A stretch of DNA of 64,000 nucleotides, taken from Lachnospiraceae bacterium OM04-12BH. GTDB lineage: Bacteria; Bacillota; Clostridia; Lachnospirales; Lachnospiraceae. Of the stretch, positions 23,715-33,706 are shown one piece after another (the first letter of the stretch is position 1; each line of letters opens with the position of its first letter). The stretch lies in contig QULQ01000001.1 in NCBI GenBank assembly GCA_003490145.1, positions 62,001 through 126,000 on the forward strand, written 5' to 3'. The notes under the pieces were generated by a model. That model was given only the letters and a program-made list of their open reading frames with translations, made no database searches and was not told the origin of the DNA. Made by a program: the position numbers and the translations under genes.

Positions 23715-23757
23715 ATCCTGCAGGTGCATTTGCAATAATCGCATCTGCAGGATTTTT
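23715..23757 (+). terminator. Rho-independent terminator
   Basis: A 13-bp stem, ATCCTGCAGGTGC (23715-23727) with GCATCTGCAGGAT (23741-23753) and one G-U pair, is followed by TTTTTC. It ends the corC-yebC-membrane protein unit. Confidence 0.88.
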
Positions 23758-23844
23758 CATTATCTTTTAATTGCAGGAAGAGCGGTTCTGTATAGACATT
23801 ATAAAAACTCATATACTAAGGAAAAAGAAAGGATATGAGGAAAA

Positions 23845-24576
23845 ATGTCTGATAAGAAAAATGAAAAAATAGAAGCAGAAAGGCACAGAAGTGAAAAAAT
23901 AGAAGAAAGCGGGCAGGCTACACTGGACCGGAATGATAAAAACAGGACCATTCATCTGATCTCCATTATAGGGGAGGTAGAGGGGCACGATAATCTGGGA
24001 AGCAATTCCAAAACAACCAAATATGAGCATATCCTGCCACAGCTTGCAGCCATAGAAGACAGCAGTGAGATCGATGGGGTACTTGTTCTTCTGAATACCA
24101 TGGGCGGGGATGTGGAAGCAGGACTTGCCATAGCAGAAATGATCGCATCTCTGAGCAAGCCTACCGTATCTCTTGTACTTGGAGGCAGTCATTCCATTGG
24201 CGGTCCCATAGCGGTCAGTACAGATTATTCGTTTATTGTTCCTACAGGAACCATGGTGATCCATCCGGTGCGGATGAACGGAATGGTGATCGGCGTGCCG
24301 CAGACCTTTGATTATTTCAAACAGATACAGGACAGGATCACAAGCTTTGTCTGTGATCACTGTGAGGTTTCACAGAGGCGTTTTGAGGAGCTGATGATGG
24401 AAACCGGAGTCCTGACCAAGGATGTAGGTACCATACTGGTCGGGGAAGAGGCTGTGAAAGAGGGGATCATTGACGAAGTGGGAGGTATCAGGGAAGCAAT
24501 GAAAAAGCTTTATGAGCTGATCGAAAAAAAGAACACTAAAAAAGGAAAAAATCTTAAGGGTGACAAGAGAGGATGA
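23845..24576 (+). CDS. tepA: TepA-like ClpP-fold serine protease
   Basis: A 243-residue member of the ClpP/TepA (S14) group without a signal peptide. The conserved core is LLNTMGGDVEAGLAIAEMI. The Ser of GGSHSIGGPIAVS aligns with the ClpP nucleophile and the His of MVIHPVRM with the catalytic histidine; the Asp is probably the one in TKDVG. In Bacillus subtilis tepA lies upstream of spoIIIE, the same order as here. TepA has been linked to protein export and to degradation of small acid-soluble spore proteins. The first 35 residues are highly charged and probably unstructured. Confidence 0.85.
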   Translation: MSDKKNEKIEAERHRSEKIEESGQATLDRNDKNRTIHLISIIGEVEGHDNLGSNSKTTKYEHILPQLAAIEDSSEIDGVLVLLNTMGGDVEAGLAIAEMIASLSKPTVSLVLGGSHSIGGPIAVSTDYSFIVPTGTMVIHPVRMNGMVIGVPQTFDYFKQIQDRITSFVCDHCEVSQRRFEELMMETGVLTKDVGTILVGEEAVKEGIIDEVGGIREAMKKLYELIEKKNTKKGKNLKGDKRG

Positions 24577-24641
24577 AAATGATATACTATATCTTGTTAC
24601 GCTTTGTAAACAAAGAAGTGCGGAAGGAAATGTTTTTGTAG

Positions 24642-27377
24642 ATGGCGCAGGCAAAAAAAAGTTCCGGCAGAAGCAATTATAACAACAGCAGAAAATCAGC
24701 CGGAAACAGTCAGAGAAAGACAACTTCGGGAAGAAAATACAGTAGCAGCACACAGAAAAGAAGCAGTGCACCCATGGATTCTGCGATCAGAAATGAGATT
24801 ATACTGATCGGCTTACTTGCGGTAGCAGTGGTTCTCTTTTTGTGCAATTTTGGAGTAATTGGTGTAGCAGGAGATCAGATCAGTCATGTGATGTTTGGAA
24901 TTTTTGGGCTACTGGCTTATATTGTACCAATTGCTTTTTTTGTAATGATCGCATTTGGCATGGTAAACAGCGGAAACAGTATTGCCACCAGGAAGCTGAT
25001 CGCAGGGGTTATCCTGTTTCTGCTGATCGGCAGTGTATTCGATCTGTTTACGGGACGCCCTTCTTTGGCAGAGAGTTATCAGATCAGAGAAATCTATACG
25101 GGATGCAGCGAGAACAAAAACGGTGGTGGCGTCATTGCAGGAACCTTGGCCTATCTGATGTATCATTTCCTTGGACTTGTAGGATCCGTGCTGGCGATCC
25201 TTGTCGGGGTGGTCATCTGTATCGTTGTGATCACAGACAAATCCTTTGTTACCGGTGTCAGAAAGGGGAGCCAGAAGGTGTATGAGCGGACCAGGGAGGA
25301 TGCCAGATACCGGAAGGAGCGTGCGAGGATCCGCAGGGAAGAGCAGGAAGAGGAAAGAAGAAGAGCTGCAAGAGAGCGGCAGCTTTATGAGGAAGAGCTG
25401 GAGAATGAAAAAATTCTCCGTATGGATAAAAAGGTCAGTGGTGTCATGATGGATACGTCACTTGCAAGAGATGAGAAAGAAGAGAAAACAAGGGATGACA
25501 TGCATGAGATCAATCTGAAGAGCGTGTCTGATCATGGGCAGAGAGAGACAGCAGAGGAAGAAGAGATAGAAAAACTGCCATCAGGAGCCTCAGATTCTGC
25601 AGCTTCTTCGTACTATGAAGAAGAGGATGGCAGTGATGCCATGATGGAGATTACCGGGGCAGATTTTGTACAGGATGAGGAGATGCCTTATCCGGAGGAG
25701 ACGACATCTTATCAGGAGGAGCCTGTATATGAATCCCCGGCAGCTGTACCGGTAAGGCAGGAACAGCCAGTCAGAAAAGAAACACCAGTAAAACCGGTAG
25801 CAGCACTGAAGAAGGATCCTGGTGCGGTCAGAAGCTCTTCCGGTGCGGTAGGCACGGTTGTGACAGGAGAAATGTATCAGAAGCTTCATGAGAAGAAGTC
25901 TGTGGAGAAGGAATATCATTTCCCGCCAATAGACCTGCTTAGGAAAGGGAAGGCAAAGAGTGTAGATTCTTCCAGAGAGCTGCGTGAGACGGCAGAGAGG
26001 CTGCGACAGACACTGCAGACCTTTGGTGTTAAGGTGACGATTACGGACATCAGTCAGGGACCTGCAGTTACAAGATATGAGCTGCAGCCGGAACAGGGAG
26101 TTAAGGTCAGCAAGATCGTGGGACTTTCCGATGATATCAAGTTGAATCTGGCGGCTACCGATATCCGTATCGAGGCACCAATACCCGGTAAGGCAGCCAT
26201 TGGAATCGAAGTACCGAATAGAGAGAATACAGCAGTTGCTTTAAGGGATCTTTTGGATACAAAGGAGTTTAAGGAGTTTGACTCAAGGCTTGCCTTTGCA
26301 GTTGGAAAGGATATTGCCGGTAAGACGGTGGTAACAGATATTGCAAAGATGCCGCATATGCTGATCGCCGGAGCAACAGGATCCGGTAAATCCGTATGTA
26401 TCAATACTCTGATCATGAGTATTCTCTATAAGGCGAAGCCAGATGAGGTGAAGCTGATCATGGTGGATCCAAAGGTGGTAGAGCTGAGTGTATATAATGG
26501 TATTCCTCATCTGCTGATCCCGGTAGTGACAGATCCCAAGAAGGCTGCGGCAGCCCTTCACTGGGGTGTTGCGGAAATGACAGACAGATATCAGAGATTT
26601 GCTGATTTCAATGTCCGTGACCTGAAGGGGTATAATAAAAAGCTGGAAGAAATGCAAGCCAGGGGAGAAACAGAAATACCTGCAAAGATGCCGCAGATCG
26701 TGATCATCGTAGATGAGCTTGCTGATCTGATGATGGTAGCTCCTGGGGAGGTAGAAGAATCCATCTGCCGTCTGGCGCAGCTTGCAAGAGCGGCCGGTAT
26801 CCATCTGATCATTGCTACGCAGCGTCCTTCCGTCGATGTTATTACCGGTCTGATCAAGGCCAATATGCCAAGCCGTATCGCCTTCAGTGTATCCAGCGGT
26901 GTGGATTCCAGAACTATCCTTGATATGAACGGGGCAGAAAAGCTTCTTGGAAAGGGCGACATGCTCTTTTATCCACAGGGCTATACCAAACCGGCCAGAG
27001 TACAGGGCGCCTTTGTATCAGACAAGGAAGTATCAGATGTGGTTGAATATCTGAAGAATCAGAGACTTGGCAATGTTTACAGCAGTGATATCGAAGAAAA
27101 GATCGCAGATATGGGAGCAGCCTCTGCAGGAGGCAGTGCAGATACGACGTCTGATAAAGACGAATATTTCGTGGAGGCCGGAAAGTTCATCATTGAAAAG
27201 GACAAGGCATCCATTGGTATGCTGCAGAGAATGTTCAAGATCGGCTTTAACCGGGCAGCAAGGATCATGGATCAGCTCAGTGAAGCCGGCGTGGTAGGCG
27301 AAGAGGAAGGTACCAAGCCAAGAAAGGTACTGATGAGCATGGAACAGTTTGAGCAGTACATAGAGGAACAGCTATAA
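24642..27377 (+). CDS. ftsK: FtsK/SpoIIIE DNA translocase
   Basis: A 911-residue membrane-anchored motor for chromosome segregation at the septum or into the forespore. Four membrane segments lie at about residues 48-200, followed by a long charged linker (about 205-430) and the alpha/beta motor domain. Walker A is GATGSGKSV (codons near 26370) and Walker B is [11 protein letters not shown]. The C-terminal gamma winged helix (about 840-905) ends [12 protein letters not shown]. The RNA-side spacing of GGAAGGA to ATG is rather long (about 13 bases). Order and motifs support SpoIIIE-like use, but the sequence does not separate FtsK from SpoIIIE. Confidence 0.95.
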   Translation: MAQAKKSSGRSNYNNSRKSAGNSQRKTTSGRKYSSSTQKRSSAPMDSAIRNEIILIGLLAVAVVLFLCNFGVIGVAGDQISHVMFGIFGLLAYIVPIAFFVMIAFGMVNSGNSIATRKLIAGVILFLLIGSVFDLFTGRPSLAESYQIREIYTGCSENKNGGGVIAGTLAYLMYHFLGLVGSVLAILVGVVICIVVITDKSFVTGVRKGSQKVYERTREDARYRKERARIRREEQEEERRRAARERQLYEEELENEKILRMDKKVSGVMMDTSLARDEKEEKTRDDMHEINLKSVSDHGQRETAEEEEIEKLPSGASDSAASSYYEEEDGSDAMMEITGADFVQDEEMPYPEETTSYQEEPVYESPAAVPVRQEQPVRKETPVKPVAALKKDPGAVRSSSGAVGTVVTGEMYQKLHEKKSVEKEYHFPPIDLLRKGKAKSVDSSRELRETAERLRQTLQTFGVKVTITDISQGPAVTRYELQPEQGVKVSKIVGLSDDIKLNLAATDIRIEAPIPGKAAIGIEVPNRENTAVALRDLLDTKEFKEFDSRLAFAVGKDIAGKTVVTDIAKMPHMLIAGATGSGKSVCINTLIMSILYKAKPDEVKLIMVDPKVVELSVYNGIPHLLIPVVTDPKKAAAALHWGVAEMTDRYQRFADFNVRDLKGYNKKLEEMQARGETEIPAKMPQIVIIVDELADLMMVAPGEVEESICRLAQLARAAGIHLIIATQRPSVDVITGLIKANMPSRIAFSVSSGVDSRTILDMNGAEKLLGKGDMLFYPQGYTKPARVQGAFVSDKEVSDVVEYLKNQRLGNVYSSDIEEKIADMGAASAGGSADTTSDKDEYFVEAGKFIIEKDKASIGMLQRMFKIGFNRAARIMDQLSEAGVVGEEEGTKPRKVLMSMEQFEQYIEEQL

Positions 27378-27405
27378 ATCATAGGGGAGAGAAAGGAAGC
27401 AGGGC

Positions 27406-29076
27406 ATGAAAACAGATATTCAGATTGCGCAGGAGGCAGAGCTTTTACCGATCAGAGAGGTAGCGGAAAAACTTGATATTACAGAGGATGAGCTGGAGCT
27501 ATACGGAAAGTATAAGGCCAAGCTTTCTGATGAATACATGGAAAGGATCAGTAAAAACCCGGATGGAAAGCTGATTCTTGTGACAGCGATCAATCCGACT
27601 CCGGCAGGAGAAGGCAAGACAACGACAAGTGTAGGTCTTGGACAGGCCTTTGGCAGACTGGGGAAGAAAGCGGTGATCGCGTTAAGAGAGCCTTCCCTTG
27701 GACCGTGCTTTGGGATCAAAGGCGGTGCGGCCGGAGGCGGCCTGTCACAGGTGGTGCCTATGGAGGATCTGAATCTTCACTTCACCGGTGATTTTCATGC
27801 TATTACTTCTGCCAATAATCTGCTTGCAGCTATGCTGGACAATCATATCCAGCAGGGAAACGAGCTTGGGATTGATACAAGAAGTGTTGTATGGAAACGC
27901 TGCCTTGATATGAATGACCGTGTTCTTCGTAATGTTGTGGTTGGTCTTGGGGCAAAGACAGACGGTTTTGTCAGAGAGGATCATTTCGTGATCACTGTTG
28001 CATCTGAGATTATGGCGGTTCTGTGCCTTGCCGATGATATGAAGGATTTAAAACAGCGTCTTGGAAGAATGGTGGTTGCCTACAATTATGAAGGAGAGCC
28101 TGTCACTGCAGCGGACTTAAAGGCAGTGGGCGCCATGGCAGCTCTTTTGAAGGATGCGTTAAAGCCCAATCTGATCCAGACGCTGGAGCATACTCCTGCG
28201 ATTGTACATGGTGGGCCTTTTGCCAATATTGCCCATGGCTGTAATTCTGTCAGAGCAACCAAGATGGCACTTAAAATGGCTGATTATGTGATCACAGAGG
28301 CTGGATTCGGTGCAGACCTTGGTGCAGAAAAGTTTATGGATATCAAATGCCGTATGGCAGGATTAAAACCGGATGCGGTTGTTCTGGTTGCGACTGTGCG
28401 GGCATTGAAATATAATGGAGGTGTTCCAAAAAACGAACTGTCTGCAGAAAATATGGATGCACTCCATAAGGGAATCGTCAATCTGGAGAAGCATATAGAA
28501 AACCTGCATAAGTTCGGTGTACCAATCGTGGTGACGCTGAACAGCTTTGTAACAGATACAGAGGCAGAAATTTCATATATCCGGAAATTCTGCGAAGAGA
28601 GAAACTGTGAATTTGCACTTTCTGAAGTATGGGAAAAAGGCGGTGAAGGCGGTATTCCTCTGGCTGAAAAGGTACTTGACACACTGGAGAACAAAGAAAG
28701 TGATTTCCATGTTCTGTATGAGAATGAGCTTTCCTTAAAGGAAAAGATTGAGACAGTTGCCAGGGAGATTTACGGTGCTGATGGAGTCAATTATACTTCA
28801 GCCGCTTCAAAGCAGCTTAAGAAGCTGGAGGAGCTCGGATTTGGAAAGCTTCCTGTATGTATGGCAAAGACCCAGTATTCCCTGTCAGATGATCCGACGC
28901 TTCTTGGAAGACCGGAGGGCTTTTCCATCAGTGTCAGAGAGGCCTATGTATCCGCAGGAGCCGGATTTGTGGTGGTACTGACAGGCGCTGTCATGACCAT
29001 GCCGGGACTTCCGAAGTCACCGGCAGCCTTTAATATTGATGTTAATGAAGAGGGTGTGATCACCGGTTTATTTTAA
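27406..29076 (+). CDS. fhs: Formate-tetrahydrofolate ligase
   Basis: A 556-residue ATP-dependent ligase making 10-formyl-THF from formate and THF. The P-loop [11 protein letters not shown] is at residues 64-74, and RALRYNGG-like [12 protein letters not shown] and [11 protein letters not shown] are family elements. Length is standard. It is 10 bases upstream of folD, so the two form a THF one-carbon unit. It serves purine and formyl-Met synthesis in most anaerobes and the Wood-Ljungdahl methyl branch in acetogens; nothing else in this window proves acetogenesis. Confidence 0.97.
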   Translation: MKTDIQIAQEAELLPIREVAEKLDITEDELELYGKYKAKLSDEYMERISKNPDGKLILVTAINPTPAGEGKTTTSVGLGQAFGRLGKKAVIALREPSLGPCFGIKGGAAGGGLSQVVPMEDLNLHFTGDFHAITSANNLLAAMLDNHIQQGNELGIDTRSVVWKRCLDMNDRVLRNVVVGLGAKTDGFVREDHFVITVASEIMAVLCLADDMKDLKQRLGRMVVAYNYEGEPVTAADLKAVGAMAALLKDALKPNLIQTLEHTPAIVHGGPFANIAHGCNSVRATKMALKMADYVITEAGFGADLGAEKFMDIKCRMAGLKPDAVVLVATVRALKYNGGVPKNELSAENMDALHKGIVNLEKHIENLHKFGVPIVVTLNSFVTDTEAEISYIRKFCEERNCEFALSEVWEKGGEGGIPLAEKVLDTLENKESDFHVLYENELSLKEKIETVAREIYGADGVNYTSAASKQLKKLEELGFGKLPVCMAKTQYSLSDDPTLLGRPEGFSISVREAYVSAGAGFVVVLTGAVMTMPGLPKSPAAFNIDVNEEGVITGLF

Positions 29077-29086
29077 GGAGGACAGT

Positions 29087-29932
29087 ATGGCACAGATTAT
29101 CGACGGAAAGGCAATTTCTCTTGCCATTAAGGATGAACTGAAAGAAAAAGCGGCGAAGCTGAAGGCGGAGGGAACGGAAGTTACCCTGGCTGTGATTCAG
29201 GTTGGCAACAATCCGGCTTCGACAGTGTATGTAAGAAATAAAAAGAAGGGCTGTGAATATATCGGGATCGGATCCCTTTCTTATGAGCTGCCGGAGGAAA
29301 CTACAGAAGAAGAGCTCCTTTCGCTGATCCGTGAACTGAATGGCCGAAAGGATGTAAATGGTATTCTTGTCCAGCTTCCGTTGCCTGCACATATCGATGA
29401 AAACAAGGTGATCCGCACGATCGATCCAAAGAAGGATGTAGACGGATTCCATCCGGAGAGTGTAGGTGCACTCTGTATTGGACAGCCTGGCTTTGTGTCC
29501 TGTACACCGGCAGGTGTGATCGAGCTCTTAAAGCGTTCCGGTATTTCCATAGAAGGAAAGGAATGTGTGATCCTTGGGAGAAGCAATATCGTAGGCAAGC
29601 CGATGGCACTTCTGATGCTTCGTGAGAATGCTACAGTTACCGTGGCTCATTCCAGGACAGCAAACCTGAAGGAAGTAGCAAAAAGAGCAGATATTCTGAT
29701 CGCAGCCATTGGAAAACCGAAGATGATCACAAGGGAATATGTAAAAGAAGGTGCAGTTGTGATCGATGTGGGTATCAACAGGGATGCAGATAATAAGCTG
29801 TGTGGAGATGTGGATTTTGATGATGTTGCAGAGATCTGCAGTGCCATTACACCAGTTCCGGGCGGTGTCGGACCGATGACGATCGCAATGCTTTTGAATA
29901 ACTGCATCCAGTCTGTAGAACTGCAGAAATAA
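29087..29932 (+). CDS. folD: FolD: methylene-THF dehydrogenase / methenyl-THF cyclohydrolase
   Basis: A 281-residue bifunctional enzyme interconverting methylene-, methenyl- and formyl-THF. The catalytic Lys lies in YVRNKKKGCEYIG. GILVQLPLPAHI, the DGFHPESVG segment and the Rossmann CVILGRSNIVGKP motif are all present, with the PVPGGVGPMTIAML signature near the end. AAGGAGG precedes the ATG by 6 bases. Its cofactor use, NADP or NAD, cannot be read with certainty. Confidence 0.97.
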   Translation: MAQIIDGKAISLAIKDELKEKAAKLKAEGTEVTLAVIQVGNNPASTVYVRNKKKGCEYIGIGSLSYELPEETTEEELLSLIRELNGRKDVNGILVQLPLPAHIDENKVIRTIDPKKDVDGFHPESVGALCIGQPGFVSCTPAGVIELLKRSGISIEGKECVILGRSNIVGKPMALLMLRENATVTVAHSRTANLKEVAKRADILIAAIGKPKMITREYVKEGAVVIDVGINRDADNKLCGDVDFDDVAEICSAITPVPGGVGPMTIAMLLNNCIQSVELQK

Positions 29933-29965
29933 AAGGCACAGGAAACAGAGCAGGGAGTGTTTTAT

Positions 29966-31414
29966 ATGAAATGTCCGTCGTGCGGGAAAGAGATCGAACC
30001 TGGACATCTCTATTGCGAATCATGTGGACTTGAAATCAGGATTGTACCGGATTTTGAGCCAGAAATAGAAAACAGCATAACAGAAACTCTGTCAACGGTT
30101 GGAGAAGAGATTAAGGAAAGAGAAACAGAGGGAAACGGACAGGAGGCTGAAAAAAACGGCAAGGAGCATGAAGGATTCTTTCTGGAAGAAATGAACAGAA
30201 GCCGTATCCGGTCAAGGGTGATCAGTCTTGCTGCGGCACTGCTTGCCATAGTGATATCTGTTCCTCTTCTGTATATTCATTATTCTGCTTCCTACCAGAC
30301 ACAGAAGGCTGAAAAGCTGGCTGATCAGGGAAAATACCGGGAAGCTGCGGCACTGCTTGAAAAAGCGGGAAGGCAGGAGGGAGATATAGTCAGAAACACA
30401 TTGCTTCTGGCATCGTGCTATGAACAGCTTGATGATACAGAAAAAGCAATCCAGGTACTGACAGAAGAAATCGATAAAGGACAATTTCCGTCTGAAGAAA
30501 TGGAAAAGCTTTATGAAAGGGTGATCCGGCTTTATGAAAAGCAGGGGCGGTTTGATGCGATCAATGATCTGCTTTCAGACTGCAGAGATGAAAGCATTAC
30601 CACTGCCTTTCAGCATTATATGGCGCTTCCTCCGGTGTATAATTATGAAAGTGGAAATTATGATGAGGTTCTTTACCTGCGGCTGCAGGCCAATACGACC
30701 GGGCATATTTACTACACACTGGATGGAACAACACCTACAGCTTCCTCAGAGATATACACATCCCCAATTTTTCTGGAAGCTGGCAGATATCAGGTTAACG
30801 CCGTTTTTATCAATGAATATGGTATAGAAAGTGACGTAGTAAGAAACTGGTATTCCATTAATCTGACAGTACCGGAGGCACCGGCGGTATTACCGGAGAG
30901 TGGGAAATATCAGGTGCCGACCCTGATTGAGATGGATATTCCGGTGGGCTGCAGCATTTACTATACAACAGATAAATCAGAGCCTGACAGCAGCAGTATT
31001 CTCTATACAGAACCTATTTCCATGCCTCTTGGAAGAAGTAATTACAAGTTTGTTGTGATTTCAACTGAAGGTGTAAAGAGCGAAGTGACAAGCAGAAGCT
31101 ATGAATTTACCATGGATGGCAGTGTTTCCTTAAATACAGCTTCCTCAGCTGTTATCAGGGCGCTGATGGCACAGCATATCCTGACAGATGAAAAGGGGCA
31201 TGCCTTTGGTGAGACGGGAATTCATTCCTTTGTGTATGAAACTGTTGTGCAAATTGGAAATAGCTATTATTATATATTTGGTGAGTATGTCACCGACGGC
31301 AATGGCAATAGGAAAAAAGAAGAAAGAATGTATGCCGTGGAAGTTTATACGGGAACCCCAAACAGACTGATTTATGATGAAAACGGTCAGATGGGACTGA
31401 TCCCGTTAATATAA
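29966..31414 (+). CDS. Zinc-ribbon membrane protein with TPR and two chitobiase-C-terminal-like domains
   Basis: A 482-residue protein of unknown function. A zinc ribbon opens the protein (CPSCGKEIEPGHLYCESCG). An acidic linker follows, then one membrane segment (about residues 77-95), TPR-like helices (about 105-210, ADQGKYREAAALLEKAG) and two consecutive beta-sandwich repeats of the CHB_HEX_C type (ANTTGHIYYTLDGTTPTASS and CSIYYTTDKSEPDSSS). A C-terminal domain with a YYYIFGEYV core ends the chain. The topology puts the ribbon in the cytosol and the sandwiches outside. ATG 29966 with GGGAG 8 bases upstream is preferred over GTG 29957. It follows folD by 33 bases, but a metabolic link is not evident. 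Confidence 0.8.
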   Translation: MKCPSCGKEIEPGHLYCESCGLEIRIVPDFEPEIENSITETLSTVGEEIKERETEGNGQEAEKNGKEHEGFFLEEMNRSRIRSRVISLAAALLAIVISVPLLYIHYSASYQTQKAEKLADQGKYREAAALLEKAGRQEGDIVRNTLLLASCYEQLDDTEKAIQVLTEEIDKGQFPSEEMEKLYERVIRLYEKQGRFDAINDLLSDCRDESITTAFQHYMALPPVYNYESGNYDEVLYLRLQANTTGHIYYTLDGTTPTASSEIYTSPIFLEAGRYQVNAVFINEYGIESDVVRNWYSINLTVPEAPAVLPESGKYQVPTLIEMDIPVGCSIYYTTDKSEPDSSSILYTEPISMPLGRSNYKFVVISTEGVKSEVTSRSYEFTMDGSVSLNTASSAVIRALMAQHILTDEKGHAFGETGIHSFVYETVVQIGNSYYYIFGEYVTDGNGNRKKEERMYAVEVYTGTPNRLIYDENGQMGLIPLI

Positions 31415-31433
31415 AACAGGAAAGGATATAGAG

Positions 31434-32321
31434 ATGTACAAGATTTTAGAAGCAAAAGAACTGACACCCAATATTTATTACATGGTGGTGGAAGCAAAAA
31501 GAGTGGCAAGGTCCTGCCAGCCGGGACAGTTTGTGATCGTAAGAACAGATGAAAGGGCAGAAAGAATCCCGCTTACCATCTGTGATTATGACAGGGAAAA
31601 GGGAACTGTTACTATCGTATTCCAGGTAGTCGGAGCCGGAACAGAATTTATGTCTCATTTAAAGACAGGTGATGCCTTCCACGATTTTGTAGGTCCTCTT
31701 GGACAGCCTTCTGAGCTGGTTCACGAAGATAAGGAAGAACTGAAGAAAAAGAAAATCCTTTTTGTTGCGGGTGGAGTGGGAACTGCACCTGTTTATCCGC
31801 AGGTAAAATGGCTCCATGAGAACGGCATTGATGCAGATGTCATCGTTGGTGCAAAGACAAAGAGTATCCTGATCCTTGAAAAGGAAATGGAAGCAGTTGC
31901 AGGCCGTCTTTTTGTTACCACAGATGATGGCTCCTATGGAAGAAGCGGTATGGTAACGCAGACCATTACCGATCTTGTAAATGAAGGTAATCATTATGAT
32001 GTATGTATCGCCATTGGACCCATGATCATGATGAAATTTGTCTGCAAGCTGACAAAGGAACTAAATATCCCTACTGTAGTCAGCTTAAACCCTATTATGG
32101 TAGACGGAACCGGTATGTGCGGCGCCTGCCGTGTCACTGTAGGCGGAGAAGTGAAGTTTGCCTGCGTTGACGGACCGGAATTTGATGGACTGCAGGTTAA
32201 TTTTGATGAAGCTATGCAGCGTCAACAGATTTATAAGACTGCAGAAGGAAGGGCCTATCTTGCAGCAAAAGAAGGAGCAACCCATCACGGCGGCTGCGGA
32301 AACTGCGGAGGTAATGACTAA
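31434..32321 (+). CDS. nfnA: NfnA: FAD/[2Fe-2S] subunit of NADH-dependent reduced ferredoxin:NADP+ oxidoreductase
   Basis: A 295-residue flavoprotein of the dihydroorotate dehydrogenase electron-transfer-subunit family. An FAD-binding barrel is followed by an NAD-binding half (KILFVAGGVGTAPVYPQ). A C-terminal cysteine cluster (GTGMCGACRVTV...FACVDGPEFDG) holds the [2Fe-2S] centre. It overlaps the next gene by one base (TAATG) and the pair matches NfnAB, which bifurcates electrons between NADPH, NAD+ and ferredoxin. Older annotations call such proteins sulfide dehydrogenase or ferredoxin-NADP reductase alpha subunit. The Gly/Cys-rich tail (HHGGCGNCGG) is noteworthy. Confidence 0.85.
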   Translation: MYKILEAKELTPNIYYMVVEAKRVARSCQPGQFVIVRTDERAERIPLTICDYDREKGTVTIVFQVVGAGTEFMSHLKTGDAFHDFVGPLGQPSELVHEDKEELKKKKILFVAGGVGTAPVYPQVKWLHENGIDADVIVGAKTKSILILEKEMEAVAGRLFVTTDDGSYGRSGMVTQTITDLVNEGNHYDVCIAIGPMIMMKFVCKLTKELNIPTVVSLNPIMVDGTGMCGACRVTVGGEVKFACVDGPEFDGLQVNFDEAMQRQQIYKTAEGRAYLAAKEGATHHGGCGNCGGND

Positions 32322-33706
32322 TGGACGTATTAAAGAAGACACCTGTCAGAGAGCAGGATGCGAAGGTAAGAGCAACCAATTTTGAAGAGGTCTGCCTTGG
32401 CTATAATGGAGAAGAAGCAAAAGAAGAAGCAAGCAGATGTATCAACTGCAAGAATGCCCAGTGTATGAAGGGATGCCCGGTATCCATTAACATTCCGGGG
32501 TTCATTGAGAAGGTAAAGAATGACGATATCGAAGGTGCTTATCAGATCATTTCCGAATCCTCTGCACTTCCGGCAGTCTGCGGACGTGTATGTCCTCAGG
32601 AGAGTCAGTGTGAAGGCAAATGTATCAGAGGTATCAAGGGAGAGCCTATCTCCATCGGAAAGCTGGAGCGTTTCGTAGCAGACTGGGCTTCCGAAAACGG
32701 AATCAAACCCCAGGGAGCTGCAGAGAAGAACGGTAAGAAGGTTGCTGTGATCGGATCCGGTCCTGCAGGACTTACCTGTGCCGGCGATCTTGCCAAGATG
32801 GGCTATGATGTTACGATCTTTGAAGCACTTCACGAAGCAGGCGGTGTACTGGTTTATGGTATTCCTGAATTCAGACTTCCGAAGACCAGAGTCGTAGCGA
32901 AGGAAATCGAGAACGTTAAGTCACTTGGTGTAAAGATTGAAACCAACGTGGTTGTCGGAAAATCCGTTACCATTGATGAGCTGCTGAATGAAGAGGGCTT
33001 CGATGCCGTATTTATCGGATCCGGTGCAGGGCTTCCGAAGTTCATGGGTATTCCCGGTGAGCAGGCAAACGGAGTATTCTCTGCCAATGAGTACCTGACA
33101 AGAAGCAATCTGATGAAGGCATTTAATGAAGATTCCAATACTCCTATCATGAGAGGTAAGAAGGTTGCTGTTGTAGGCGGTGGTAACGTAGCCATGGATG
33201 CAGCAAGAACAGCACTCCGTCTTGGCAGTGAGGTTCATATCGTATACAGAAGAAGCGAGGAAGAGCTGCCTGCCAGAGTAGAAGAAGTACATCATGCAAA
33301 AGAAGAGGGCATTATCTTTAATCTGCTGACTAACCCGGTAGAGATTCTTGAAGATGAAAAGGGCTGGGTAAAAGGCATCCGCTGCATTAAAATGGAGCTT
33401 GGAGAGCCTGATGAATCCGGCAGAAGACGTCCTGTGGAGGTTCCTGGATCTGAGTTTGTGATTGATGTGGATACCGTTATCATGTCCCTTGGAACTTCTC
33501 CGAATCCGCTGATCTCTTCCACGACCAAAGGTCTTGAGATCAACAAGAGAAAATGTATTGTTGCAGCAGAAGAGAACGGACAGACATCCAAGGAAGGTGT
33601 TTATGCCGGTGGCGATGCGGTAACAGGAGCAGCGACTGTTATTCTGGCAATGGGTGCCGGAAAAGCAGGAGCAAAAGGCATTGATGAGTATTTGAGAAAT
33701 AAATAA
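32321..33706 (+). CDS. nfnB: NfnB / GltD-like NADPH-binding iron-sulfur flavoprotein
   Basis: A 461-residue protein of the glutamate synthase small-subunit family. The N-terminal domain carries cysteines for two [4Fe-4S] clusters (CINCKNAQCMKGCP and CGRVCPQESQCEGKC). Two Rossmann domains follow: FAD-binding VIGSGPAGLTCAGDLA and NADPH-binding VVGGGNVAMDAARTA. It pairs with NfnA with a one-base overlap; no large glutamate synthase subunit is adjacent, favouring NfnB over GltD. The enzyme would supply NADPH or reduced ferredoxin, balancing the NADP-isocitrate dehydrogenase and FolD. Confidence 0.85.
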   Translation: MDVLKKTPVREQDAKVRATNFEEVCLGYNGEEAKEEASRCINCKNAQCMKGCPVSINIPGFIEKVKNDDIEGAYQIISESSALPAVCGRVCPQESQCEGKCIRGIKGEPISIGKLERFVADWASENGIKPQGAAEKNGKKVAVIGSGPAGLTCAGDLAKMGYDVTIFEALHEAGGVLVYGIPEFRLPKTRVVAKEIENVKSLGVKIETNVVVGKSVTIDELLNEEGFDAVFIGSGAGLPKFMGIPGEQANGVFSANEYLTRSNLMKAFNEDSNTPIMRGKKVAVVGGGNVAMDAARTALRLGSEVHIVYRRSEEELPARVEEVHHAKEEGIIFNLLTNPVEILEDEKGWVKGIRCIKMELGEPDESGRRRPVEVPGSEFVIDVDTVIMSLGTSPNPLISSTTKGLEINKRKCIVAAEENGQTSKEGVYAGGDAVTGAATVILAMGAGKAGAKGIDEYLRNK

